64,000 nt of DNA, taken from NCBI GenBank assembly GCA_014218235.1, contig CM024763.1:84678244-84742243 (forward strand). Reading direction: 5' to 3'. The translations under genes were made by a program, and so were the position numbers. Positions 1 to 11,200 of the stretch are shown here, piece by piece (within the stretch, counting starts at the first letter, position 1; the number at the start of each line of letters is the position of its first letter). The stretch is from Colocasia esculenta. Lineage: Eukaryota; Streptophyta; Magnoliopsida; Alismatales; Araceae. The notes under the pieces were generated by a model. The model saw nothing but the letters and a program-made list of their open reading frames with translations, ran no database searches and was not told where the DNA came from.

Positions 1-947
1 CATAAACCTTCCATACACAGACACTCTTGTTTCCCTAATATAAGACTAACCCAATGTGAACTATGTCGACTCCACAAGATGTGATAGCATCAAACACACA
101 CACATGAACTCTTTTAGCACATCAAACCTAAGACATAGTGTTTAGATCAACTACACATTGAGCATAAAAATGTGAAAATGGTGATAATAAAGACAAATCA
201 TCAATCAATTTGATCTCGCCTTATCAAATTGCCCAAACTCCTGCTTCAATGTGTGCTTAGCAACACATCTTACTCATCATCTTCTTAGATCAACATTAGT
301 TCTCTCTCACAGATGGGCTAGTATGACTTTGGTACCCTTCAACATCTTTCATTTGATTAGCTACAGAAGGTCTTATGTTGGTCGATGTAGAAATCTCATG
401 AACAACATAGATCACAACATAGTCTCTCTGATTGTCTCACTGTAGCACTGAGTCACTCTCTCCTCAGACGAACAAAGCAGCACACTCTCCCTAGACAATC
501 TCTAGTTTGCTCTTTTTTATCGCTCTTTACATGCTTAGGACGTAGAAAAAATCTCTTGTCTTTATGGAACCTCTTACCCATTTTCAAGGCACGTCTCACA
601 AAATGACAAAGAAATCTCCATGTTAGCATCCAATGATAATGGTCTTACATGCAAACGACATGCTAAGAGGTCTAGAAGATTCTCGCCATAATCATTCTCG
701 ATAGACCCAACCATAGAGTTAGTCGACTAGACTATTACTATACATAAGCATTTGCTAACAGAGAAGATATACATTGATCGATCAAAATCTTACCATAACT
801 TGACCAAAAATATTGGGCTCTGGAATACTTCTAGGTCTTGATTCTAGTTGTATCTTGGAGTCGATTCTGGTCATGAGTTTGAAAGCACTTGAGAGTCGTT
901 TCTGTGAAGCATTTGAGAGTAAATTCTAGCATGGAGTCAATTCTCTC

Positions 948-1135
948 TTGTCCTCGATTCCCACTGGACTCAATTTTATCTTGGACTTAATTCTTCTTGG
1001 ACTCATTTTTTGTCTCTTGGACTCAATTTGTTCTTGGACTCAATTTTCTCTTGGACTCAATTTTCTCTTGGACTCAATTCCCTCTTGGAGTCAATTCTCA
1101 CAGAGTCCTCTTGGAGTCGATTCTTGGAATTTTTG
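948..1135. repeat. Degenerate minisatellite, core TCTTGGACTCAATT
   Basis: About ten imperfect tandem copies of a 14-20 bp unit built on CTTGGACTCAATT. They become irregular toward 1100-1135, where TTGGAGTCAATTC and TTGGAGTCGATTC variants occur. Similar GGAGTCGATTC words already appear at 850-940, so the array probably began further left and has decayed. The open frame across it reads as a repetitive peptide and is not taken as a gene. Confidence 0.75.
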
Positions 1136-2444
1136 TGAGATTCTGATCCATCAGTTTGGTCAACCAACTCTTGAGATTGGTTGACCGATTCAACCCTATA
1201 TCATAAAAAAACTATGTTCTATAAGTCATTACCCAAAACATGTAAGACCTTCAAGATATATGAGAATAACGACAAAGTCCAATATTTTTTAAAAAATTAA
1301 TAATATATTTTATTATCATCAAATTCAAACATACATAAGTCCAACTTTTTATCATAGCAATCATGTGTTTCCTTATCATCAAAATCTCCTAGAGCCTAAC
1401 ACCTGATTGCCAAGCAGGGCTCAAGAAGCACCATGAGCAGATGATTTGCTGACTTAAGGAGGGCCCTTATCTCAATGTTGATGCTAGGAAGATAGTCTAA
1501 GACAACAATGTATCTCCTAAGATAAGCAATCAACATTTGCTAGGGCAGGAAGCTAGCTCAGCATGTGCTCCACCTATTCACCCGACAGACCTTAGCTTGG
1601 AACGTCATTAGCCTAATAGAGCTTTAGCTCGGTGGAAATGGAGTGACTGTCACTATTGCCTGATATTCCGATCAGTGGATCCCATGTGGATGACTATTAT
1701 CCAAGAAGAGGTGGAGCCTTAAAAGAGGATAACGATGGTTGCCAGTGGTAGAAATCTTTTAATAGAGTTCAAAGCCTAGGCCCATAACTCTTCTTTAGAA
1801 CTAATGGTGACCCCACTAACCTAACCCATATCAATAAGCCTAAAACTTTTTTTTAGGCCTAATAGTGACCGCACTGACTTAGTCCATATCTTATCAAAAC
1901 ACCGCCCTTATTGAGTGACCCCATTGGACAAATTTTACATCAACCACTGTAGGTCACCCACCATCTCCATGATCACCACCCACATCCCTTGTATAGTCGC
2001 CAAACCCCATATGGCTGCCACCCTATGATTATACCCAAGATGTAGTCTTAACAGAATCATGCTGCTTGACTAGGAGGCTCGACTTTATCATTACAAATCC
2101 TAAAAGAGACCCTTTGTCTAAGGTGATACACAACTATACATTCAATTGGTGGAGAGCGATCTTGAATTCTATCATCCCCTTGTCTTTATTGACTTAGAGA
2201 CAGAAGATTTTTCTTCAGATCTGCATCCAAAAACCCTTGATCTTTTGTTCTTCTTTACAAACTCTTGGTGAATAGAGGTGTGAACATGTTTCCTGAATTT
2301 GAAGACCATCCTCTGGCTGGAACTAGATTCTAGATCTAGCTTCTTCAAATTTTTTTCTAAGACCCTCTATCTTCAAATCTTTGCATACTCTTGAAACTAT
2401 ACAATTGCACAACAAGTACATTAAGGAGTGAATGTAATGACTAG

Positions 2445-2462
2445 CCCCCCCCCCCCCCCCCC
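2445..2462. repeat. Poly-C homopolymer (18 C)
   Basis: Eighteen consecutive C residues in AT-rich DNA, about 30 bp left of the hAT-like MITE. The length of such a run is prone to sequencing and assembly error. Confidence 0.85.
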
Positions 2463-2490
2463 TTCCAGTGCATTAGGATGAGGTCAGAAG

Positions 2491-2941
2491 AGGGCTGTAA
2501 AAAATGTTCAATTATCTGATCTCATTTCGATAAAAATTATAAGATTCAAAAACATTTACCTATCGATAGCTTATCAGATTTGGATTCAGAGATTTCCAAT
2601 AAACTATCGGAATATGATATAGAAACTATTTTATTATCTGATAGTATATATAATCTATATTATAATATATATATAATATATCATATAATATGTATATCAT
2701 ATAATATAGATTATGTATACATAATAATACTATATATTATCCAATTTCTGAATTCGATTTACTGAGCTTGTTCATATTCCACACTATCCATTTCCGAATC
2801 CGATAATTTGAAAAATGAATTCAGATACAAAAATTCTTGTTACCGTGTCCGATTTTGAATCTAATATTTTTTATAATTCTTATCGAAATCATATTCAAAA
2901 ACTATTATTTCTAACTCTGACTCTTACACATTTACACCCCT
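2491..2941. mobile_element. hAT-like MITE, about 450 bp
   Basis: Starts AGGGCTGTAAAAAATG and ends CATTTACACCCCT, imperfect terminal inverted repeats of the AGGGGTGTAAA type common in plant hAT elements. The word AGGTCAGAAG lies on both sides (2481-2490 and 2942-2951), so the insertion boundary is clear. If one end base is counted into the element, the duplication is the 8 bp expected for hAT; otherwise it is 10 bp, which would fit a Mutator-like MITE. The interior is AT-rich with ATAT runs and no transposase, so it is non-autonomous. Confidence 0.7.
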
Positions 2942-3119
2942 AGGTCAGAAGAAGAGTAGGATTTATAAGGAATAGCTAAGAACATTATAATAAGTTTTTT
3001 TCTAGTAAAAAAACTAAAACTACACTACGATGTGTAGATCTTTCTGGAGGAGTTTTACTGTACTTTTCCACTTTTAAAAGAACAAAAATAATTTACTCGC
3101 CCTTTGGTTATGTCTCTCT

Positions 3120-4015
3120 ATATTTCCTAGTTCTTATGTTGTGGGAGATCTGGAAAGGGAGGTGTACGGTCAAGTTTGATTCCAAGTCTATTTTAGCTGG
3201 TGATATAATCAAGAACATTAAGTTTATGGTTTCTTTTTCCCTTGGTAAAGTTTCATTCAAGATGGCTCCTACACCTTATGAACTACAGGTCCTGAATGAT
3301 TTAGGCTTTTCCCCACATTGTACATCTAAGTAGTTAAAACTCATAAAATGGATCCCTCCTATCTCTGATTTCTGTTTGAATGTTGATGGTGCTTGTAAAG
3401 GCAATCCAGGGGTGTGTCGTAGTGGAGGTTGCATCCGGGATAGTCAGGGCAGTGTTCGTGTAGCTTTTGCTCACTATTATGGGGTTGGGAACAATATGAT
3501 TGCAGAGATTCGGGCTCTTTGTGATGGTCTTCGGTGGACTGCTACACATGGCCTACGACTATCTAAAGTTTATTCAGATTCTCAGGTCCTTGTTAACTCT
3601 TTCCGGTAGGATAAGTGTACTTTCTAGAGCTCCTATAGGTGGTGGCGGGATGCGAGAAATATGATCAAAATGGATTCAATGCAGCTTTCTCATGTCTTCC
3701 AGGAAACCAACCAAGTTGCTGATTCTTTAGCTGCATATACATGCCTTTCTTTGCAGAATGAAGTCTTTTTAGGGCCTTATAGCTTACCGCATAATTGTAA
3801 GGGGCCAATTGTTATGGATAAATCTGGCCTTATGAATGTTAGATTGGTTTAACTGGGGTATGGCCCAATGTTCATGTATTGTTTCCCTTCTTCATATATA
3901 TCTGGCCCAGGTTGTTCACCCTGGTGGAGTGGGTACACTTTCCCCTTCTGGGGGAGGGTGCACTCTCCTAGTTAATTGACCCAGAGGACTTTCTTTATTA
4001 AAAAAAAAGAACAAA
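3120..4015 (+). pseudogene. 5'-truncated LINE, RNase H tail and poly(A)
   Basis: The 3' end of a plant non-LTR retrotransposon. At 3136-3333 is a tail with the LW-IWK-R-C pattern found just before RNase H in plant LINEs. At 3376-3609 is an RVT_3-type RNase H domain with the metal-binding acidic residues in order: D in NVDGACKGNPG, E in AEIRALCDGL, D in VYSDSQ. The domain's end (NQVADSLA) follows at 3661-3852. Stops at 3607 and in 3610-3660 break the frame. An A-rich stretch at 4000-4010 marks the 3' end. The reverse transcriptase and endonuclease parts are missing, as expected after 5' truncation during target-primed insertion. No clear target duplication was found. Confidence 0.75.
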
Positions 4016-4049
4016 AATATATAAGACAACAGCAGCAGTGTGGATAAAA

Positions 4050-4089
4050 AGAGTTGGGATCCTCTCTGCCCCACGCAAGAGGGGGGCTC
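4050..4089. mobile_element. Foldback MITE, left arm (split by element 1)
   Basis: The segment with CCCCACGCAAGAGGGGGG is the inverted counterpart of CCCCCTCCTGCGTGGGG near 14520-14540, on the far side of the 10.3-kb chromovirus. When the chromovirus is set aside, the two flanks form one long imperfect hairpin. The left outer limit, near GGGATCC, is approximate. Confidence 0.6.
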
Positions 4090-6811
4090 TGTGATACCAT
4101 GAAATTTTATTCATAGTTTTTAATTTCAATTGTTGTCTATTTCATTGTGCATTTAAAATTTATGTGCATATATATGTGTGTAGTTTAGTATGTTATAGAC
4201 GGGTATGGTTTGTTCTCGGGTTGGATGTAGAGTCGACCTATGTTTATGACGGCAACATCGACTGCCGTCAACAGCAGGTTAACGGAAACATACCTTGCCA
4301 TCAACTGCAGATAAACGTCCATACTAATTGACGTCTACTCTGTGTAAATGGCAGTAAACCTGACGTCTACTTCTTCCAAAATTGACAGTGAAATTTTCGT
4401 AGTTCAGCTCTGGTGGAGTTATGGTAAGGGCTAAAATTTAGGAAACACTTGGGGGTTACGTCTCCTACCTCGTGAGCAGAGTTTGGGGAGGCCAATCCTT
4501 TATAAAGAGGGTGGGCTAGCCTCTTGGAACCGTTTTTTGGGAGTTCTCCAAGTCTCATGGAAGGTGGAAGAAATTTGGTGATTTGATCTTCGTGGAGGTA
4601 AAGACCAAGCATCTACGAGTTGAAGAGGGTGTGTTTTTGAAGTCTGAAGGCGTCTCCAAGGTGCTCATACCATCGGAGACCTGCTGATCAACGGTTTTAA
4701 CCCGGAGAGAGGACTATCTTGGTTGGCCAAGGCAGGCTTCATCGGCTAAATCTGTAGATTCCTTGGTGTTTTAGAGGCAAGTAACCTAGGGATCGGGTTC
4801 CCAACCTTAGATTTTACCTTTTTACAAATTTTCCATGATTTCAAAATTTACAAAACAATCGGATTTGGGGTTTATATGAGTCTCGGAAGAGTTCTGGTTT
4901 CCTGTTAGGTTAACGTCAACCTTGATTGCCGTCAAGGATGAACTTAGCGTCAACCTTCTTGCCGTCAATCGAGGTTAACGGCAACAGGGTTGCCGTCAAG
5001 TTCTTCTGTTCATTATTTTGACCTATTTTTACATCTGGATTTATATTTTTGTGTTCAAATTTCGAATGCACTTTCTGTGCAATATGTAGGGTTAAGTATT
5101 GTCATACTGCAAATTGGGTTAATTTCTGTAGTCACCAAGGTTTAGGGTAAATTTTTGAATTCTATAATTAATCATAGATTTAATAGAAAATTTTATATGT
5201 GATGCATGTTCATGATAAAATTGTGATTTCTATGTAGAAGTGCATGTCAGGGATATATTCATACTGTATTAGATCTGAAATCTGAATTTAACTGTTTTCT
5301 ATAATTTGCATGACTGAAATATGAACATTAGTAGTACTATTTTAATTTGATAAATAGTTTCTAGATTCCAAAAATTGTGAGATTTTTAACAGTGGTTTTT
5401 ATGATTATGATATACACTTATTAAAAATATTGACCTAGGTTGACAGGTAGTTTCATTGTGATGAATATTTCTCTATTTATATCATTCATTTCATTACTGC
5501 GAAAATTAGAATATATGCTAGAAAATAATGAAAAGTTCTTGATTTGATTTGCGACAATAGAGACACATCTAACAAACTTTTATGATATTTTGATGACTAT
5601 AACTATTTTTAGTCTGATTATCATCATGAGAAATGTGTTCTATTGAAATGATTTGTGGGAAAATGTTAGAAAATACAGCATGTGATAAATCAAAAATATG
5701 TTTCTGTCAGCATCTGAATATATGTATATGATTTGGCAGCATGTTATGTTGCATTTGAATTTGGAAAAATTTGTATATGGCCAATAAGACACTGCCACCA
5801 TAGAAGTAATCTGGAACAGGACCATAGTAATGCCTCTATGGAAGTGTTCAATACATTATATGTTCCCGAGAGCACGGGAAGAAATCCTAGAGGTGGACAA
5901 GTACCACTGGTTAAGGTGGGGAGGGCTTCCCCCGGTATTGCGCAATAACCAAGACTCTATCACTATCTACCTAGGTGATGAGTATATGTTCATATGTCTA
6001 TCTGACTTCTAATGGGTGGTTTGGGCTGTGTCTTGGCAAAATTCTTACATATATATATGTTATGCAAAAAGTTTGTTTTCAGCTTTATAATGATTTCATG
6101 TGATACTTGTCTTATTTCCATTCGGGTGAATGTTTTGTAATCATGCTTAATATGCAAACTCTTGAAACTATGTATGACAATTGTACCATGTTAATACTAA
6201 ATTTATGTCATCATGATCGGATCTGAAATCTCTTTGCAAAGTTAAACATTAAGAAGTTGGGTTTATGTCTTAAAACTCATGCTTTATTCAAGTAACAATT
6301 GTACTCATTTTTACTTAAGATGTATTTGACAAATGATTATACTGCAAGTAGTATGGTTTCTGAAATCTATATGCGATAACATGTTTTGAAACCATTATAT
6401 AAATGTTCGATTGGTAATCCATTTTGGGTTGCTTGCTGAATCTTCGTTGTAGACTCATACTTACATAACATTTCATGTGAGACGGTGAATCCCAAGGCTT
6501 TAGTACCGCGGGAACGGATTCGGAGCGAGAGGATTGATTGTGATTATGTGATTGAGTGATAATTGTATGTGAGGATTTGCTTATGTTATGAACATTGTAA
6601 TTGAACTATATAGCATTGTGGACTTATTTGATGGACTATGGACTTGATTATTAAAGTTGATGAATTGTGCTTTATTTCTGCTGCATAATTATTTATTTGT
6701 GAATGAATCAACCGACATTTGATATATGTTGGGGTGTGTTCCCCATGTAGCACGTCCCTTGGACTCGATGACAGTTGGTATAACTGGACCAGGTCTAAGT
6801 GGGGTGTTACA
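4090..6811 (+). repeat. Element 1, 5' LTR (2722 bp)
   Basis: Begins TGTGATACC and ends GTGTTACA (TG...CA), matched along its length by 11654-14392. It holds a CCAAT word at 4492-4496 just before a TATA box at 4501-4507. Two clusters of GACGGCAA/TTGCCGTC motifs lie at about 4248-4390 and 4905-5005. The two boxes shared with other LTRs in the window are at 5884-5979 and 6433-6464. No genes; the short open frames are incidental. Confidence 0.93.
4492..4507 (+). promoter_or_regulatory. Probable LTR core promoter (CCAAT plus TATA)
   Basis: CCAAT at 4492-4496 is followed directly by CTTTATAAAG (TATA at 4501-4507). The same arrangement is kept in the 3' LTR (TATA at 12067-12074). Transcription would be expected to start some 25-35 bp downstream, placing the U3/R border near 4535. 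This rests on motif match only. Confidence 0.55.
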
Positions 6812-6815
6812 GAGA

Positions 6816-6828
6816 TGGTATCAGAGAC
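6816..6828 (+). other. Element 1 primer binding site (tRNA-iMet)
   Basis: TGGTATCAGAGAC lies 4 bases after the 5' LTR. The usual plant site complementary to the initiator Met tRNA 3' end is TGGTATCAGAGC, so one base has drifted or been inserted near its end. Confidence 0.85.
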
Positions 6829-7164
6829 GTGTAGGTTGAGGATATTCATGAGTAAACATCAACTTAAGTGATCCATGTTCCTAAGTCTAAAATAAGGTAG
6901 TAGATAATTAGAGTTATAGAAATTAACTAGCTTATTGTTTTGCTAGGCCATGGCTAGTCGTGGACGTCGTGCTAATGTCCCGGCTCGTGGGGAGGAGTAG
7001 AGAGAGAATGCTAATGCGGGGCAGTAGGTTCCAGCACCTCAGGGACGGTGGTAGCACCTCCTCCACCTTTGATAGATTATGGAACTTTCATGCAAAGGTT
7101 GGTTCAGGCTATGCAGACTCAGGCCAAAACTCAGACAGCATTGCAGACCCAAGTGCAAGCTCAG

Positions 7165-7237
7165 GTTAGGTGTAGCTTAATGGTTGGCTTTACTTCTCTT
7201 TAGTATATCTATCCTATGTTGATTCTCGTCATTTCAG
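7165..7237 (+). other. gag intron 1 (73 bp, GT-AG) in element 1
   Basis: Donor CAG|GTTAGG and acceptor TTTCAG|GC. Skipping it joins an exon ending at a whole codon (VQAQ) to AQAPPAV in the next. An intron with donor CAG|GTTAGC sits at the corresponding place in element C (57898-57985, opposite strand), again in phase 0. Splicing is inferred from sequence only. Confidence 0.75.
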
Positions 7238-7438
7238 GCTCAGGCTCCACCTGCAGTGCATTTGGAGCATAGAGGCCCTTTTGTGATGGAGAGGTTTAGC
7301 AGGATGGCTCCCCCCTCTTTTTAGGGGGAGAGTCAACCACTGTTGGTTGAGAGTTGGCTCTAGGAGCCTGAGATGATATTTAGAGCCATTCGTTGTGCTG
7401 AGGAGGATAAAGTTAGTCTAGGAACTTACATATTGCAG

Positions 7439-7515
7439 GTAATTATAAGGCAATATTCAATTATGAAGCATATTAGTGTGGTTGGTTATGCCAAATGTAG
7501 ATGTACTCTTTTCAG
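7439..7515 (+). other. gag intron 2 (77 bp, GT-AG) in element 1
   Basis: Donor TTGCAG|GTAATT and acceptor CTTTTCAG|GAG. The upstream exon ends in LGTYILQ and the downstream exon starts ERADVWW, the usual continuous core of plant gypsy gag. Without splicing the frame changes and stops. Element C has a 79-bp insert at the same codon boundary (57628-57706). Confidence 0.8.
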
Positions 7516-8217
7516 GAGAGGGCTGATGTGTGGTGGACATCCAAACTGTGTACCAGGTTTGAGGATGGAGTCCAGGAGGTGACTTGGGATGAATTTACTC
7601 GCCTATTCAAGGCTAAGTTCATTCCTGAGCATGTGCAGGATAAGATAGAGCAGGAATTCCTTTCATGGACTCAGGGATCTATGAGTGTGCTGGAGTATGA
7701 AGCCAGATTTACATGGCTACCAAAGTATGCACCTCATATTATAGCTGATGAGAGGAGGAAGGTGAAGAAGTTTGTGATGGGGCTCAGACCATAACTATGT
7801 ACCAGACTTGTGGCATTTGATCATCGCACCATGGAGGAAACTTTTAGTGTGGCTTGCAGGCAAGAAAGCGAGATGGAGCAATATTTTGAAGAGAAGAAGG
7901 CTACTTCCAAGAGGCCAACATCACCATTTCTGAGGCAGGACAAGAAGAAGAAGGCAGTTTATGTACCTCATCAGGTACCAAATTATGGGAAGAAGGCACC
8001 TCAGCAAGGAAGATTTCAGCAGGAAGACAAGCCTTTGTGTACTCAGTGCGACAAAAGGCATGGAGGACATGTATGTTAGTTGAGTGCAGGAAGGTGTCTT
8101 CGTTGTGGAGACGAGGACCATAAGATCAAGGATTACCCAAAGATGGTGCAGTAGACAGCAGCAGCAGTGGCGCCAGCAGCAGCAAAACCAGTAGGAAGAC
8201 CCCGGGCCCAAGCCTGA

Positions 8218-11200
8218 GTGTATGCATTGGCTAAAGAAGATGCAAAGCAAGCAGAGCATGTGACTGAAGGTACAGTTCCAATTATGGGTATTCATGCTAG
8301 AGTTCTTTTTGACACTGGTGCTACACACACATTTGTGTCTGAGAGGTTTGCAAAGGTGTTGCTTAAGGAGTCTGATGCAGAAGCGATAGATTTGGAGATT
8401 CCATTGTCTGTGCATACACCAGTAGGTGCTATGATCAATAAGAAGTGTTTTCCCTCACTATGTGTGTGCATAGAAGAGCGGGATTTGGTAGGGTGCTTTT
8501 ACCTATTGAAGATGAAGGACTATGATGCCATTCTGGGTCTAGATTGGCTGGAGGAGCATTATGCTTTGCTAGATTGTCGAAAGAAGAGGATTATTTTCAC
8601 ATCCTTTACCCAAGAACATGGGTGGAAAGTTTGTGGTGTCAGCATTGAAGGCGACCAAGATGTTGAGCAAAGGTTGCAGTGCGTACTTGGCTAGTGTGGT
8701 TGTGTCTAAGGACACTTATACACCACGTATTGAGGAGATTGAGGTGGTTCGTGATTATGCAGACGTCTTTCCCGAGGATCTTTCTAGTTTTCCACCGAAA
8801 AGAGACATTGAGTTTGCTATTGAGTTGATGCCATGTACAACTCCTATTTCCAAGGCACCTTATCGTATGGCACCAGCAGAATTGGCAGAGGTCAGAAGGA
8901 AATTGCAGGACTTGTTGGACAAGGGTTTCATTCGTCCAAGTTCTTCACTATGGGGAGCTCCAGTCCCTTTTGTTAAGAAGAAGGATGGTTCAATGAGGCT
9001 TTGCATTGATTATCAGAAGCTTAATCAAGTAACAATCAAGAACAGGTATCATTTACCCCGTATTGATGACTTATTTGATCAATTGCAGGGAGCTTCGGTA
9101 TTTTCTAAGATAGATCTTCGTTTGGGTTATCACCAACTTCGAATAAAGGCCGATGACACGTCTAAGACAGATTTTCGGACACAGTATGGTCATTATGAGT
9201 TCCTGGTACTACCTTTTGGCTTGACAAATGCCCCAGTAGCATTTATGGACTTGATGAATCGAGTCTTTAGGCCGTATCTAGATAGTTTTGTAGTGGTTTT
9301 CATAGATGATGATTTGATATATTCTCTGGATGAAGCATCTCACAGGGAGCATTTGTAGACTGTGCTAGAACTTTTGAGAGAGAACAAGTTGTTTGCCAAG
9401 TTCAGTAAGTGTGATTTTTGGATGAAGGAAGTCCATTTCCTTGGTCATGAGATTTCAGGAGATGGTTTAGATGTGGATCCATCTAAGGTAAAGGCAATGT
9501 TAGAATGGGAGACTCCAAGATCACCATATGAGATACGGAGTTTCTTGGGTTTAGCTGGATACTACCGCCGCTTTATAGCGAGTTTTGCATCCATTGCAGC
9601 ACCATTGACCAAGCTTACATTGAAGGGAGTTAAGTTTTTATGGTCAGAAGAATGTGAACATAGTTTCAGAGAGTTGAGAAGTAGATTGACATCTACACCT
9701 GTGTTAGTTCTACCTAGCGGGGTAGATGGTTTCACTATCTACACAGATGCTTCTCACATTAGTCTCGGCTGTGTGCTAATGCAGGAAGAGAAAGTGGTTG
9801 CCTATGCTTCTCGTCAATTAAAGGAGCATGAGTGTAACTACCCGACCCATGATTTAGAGTTGGCAGCAATGGTTCAAGCTTTGAAGATTTGGCGACACTA
9901 TCTTTATGGTGTCAAGTTTGAGGTATTCACTAATCACCAAAGTCTCAAGTACTTGTTCTCGCAGAAGGAGCTAAATCTAAGGTAGAGGAGATGGATTGAG
10001 TTCTTAAAAGACTATGATTTTTAGTTGCATTATCACCCAGGCAAGGCTAATGTGGTAGCCGACGCACTTAGCAGGAAGAGGATAGTGATGCAGAAGGATT
10101 GGAAGATGATGGAAGATGCAACTTGTGCTTTTATGGAGGTTGAGTCACAATTATGCTAAGCTTTTGTGGCTCAGTTGAGTATTAGGTCTTCTATCCTAGA
10201 TAGTGTGGTGGAAGGTCAGAAGGATGACCCTAGATTGCAAGAAATGATAGGGAAGGCAGGCATTGCTCGTGATGAGGAAGGTGTTATCCGATTTCAACAT
10301 AGAGTATGTGTGCCAGACATTGCTGATGTTATGAAGCAAATTTTAGAAAAGGCTCACAGGTCCAAGTTCACAATACATCCAGGTAGTGGCAAAATGTATC
10401 AAGATCTAAAAAGGACTTTTTGGTGGCAAGGCATGAAAAGAGATGTGGCTGATTTTGTGGCTAGATGCCTAACATGTCAATAGGTAAAGGCAGAACGGCA
10501 GAGGCCATCATGTTTGATGCAGAGGATTGACATTTCGTTAAGGAAATGGGAAGAAGTTACCATGGATTTTGTCTCAAGTTTGCCCAAATCTTTTAGGGGT
10601 AATGACTCTATTTGGGTAATTGTGGATAGATTCTTCAAGACCGCACATTTCTTACCTATGAAAAAGAAGCGGTCTGTTGAGAGTTTAGCCAAGCTTTATG
10701 TGGATAATATTGTTAGATTGCATGGGGTTGCAAAATCCATCATTTCGGATAGAGGCCAAAGATTTACTTCAAGGTTGTGGCAAGGTTTGCAGGTTGCTCT
10801 TGGTTCTCAAGTGAAGCTTAGGTCAGCATTTCACCCACAGATGGATATACAGTCCAAAAGGACAATCCAGACTCTTGAAAACATGTTGAGAGCATGTGCT
10901 CTAGATTGGAAGGGTGATTGGGAACGACATTTACCTCTTGTGGAGTTTGCCTATAATAATAGTTTCCATGCAAGCATAAGTATGGCTCCATTTGAGGCTT
11001 TGTATGGTAGGCCTTGTAGATCTCCTTTGTGTTGGGAACAGGCTGGTGATAAACACTTGGTTGGACCTACAATTGTACAGGAAACTTCTAGTAAAATTCA
11101 GCTAATTCAGCAAGGGATAAAGGTAGCTCATGACCGGCAAAAAAGCTATGCAGACAATAGAAGGAAGGATTTGGAGTTTGAGGTGGGAGAGCATGTTTTC

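Larger units (their letters stand above)
1..2480. other. Unassigned AT-rich DNA, no gene recognised
   Basis: No supportable gene is visible. The open frames here (251-445 and 948-1184) have no recognisable domain, and the second is only a reading of the tandem repeat listed separately. Around 2070-2200 a short open stretch could be an old retroelement remnant, but I cannot assign it to a family. Confidence 0.5.
6950..8217 (+). pseudogene. Element 1 gag, three exons, inactivated
   Basis: Gag makes the virus-like particle shell. The likely start is the ATG at 6950 (MASRGRR), equivalent to the start in element C. Exon 1 runs to 7164 and carries stops and a frameshift near 7040. Exon 2 is 7238-7438 with two in-frame TAGs. 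Exon 3 begins at 7516 with ERADVWW, the core of the retrotransposon gag domain, followed near 8035-8075 by a CX2C zinc-knuckle motif and a second knuckle (CLRCGDEDHK) broken by stops at about 8078 and 8152. Two introns (7165-7237 and 7439-7515) interrupt it in phase 0. An in-frame stop at 7792 and a TGA at 8215 complete the damage. Most stops look like CAG, CGA or TGG codons hit by C-to-T or G-to-A change. Confidence 0.8.

Noticed and set aside
948..1184. 78-aa Leu/Ser/Ile-rich frame
   Set aside because: It is produced by a 14-20 bp minisatellite, not a membrane protein gene.
3376..3609. Host RNase H or caulimovirus-like RNase H gene
   Set aside because: Upstream LINE-type sequence, downstream poly(A) and lack of other viral genes fit a truncated LINE.
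6816..6828. tRNA gene at the iMet-like sequence
   Set aside because: Only the short primer-binding complement is present, with no cloverleaf. The same holds at 43826 and 58373.
7921..8415. 164-aa Cys-rich frame on the - strand
   Set aside because: It is the shadow of element 1 gag zinc-knuckle and protease sequence on the + strand.
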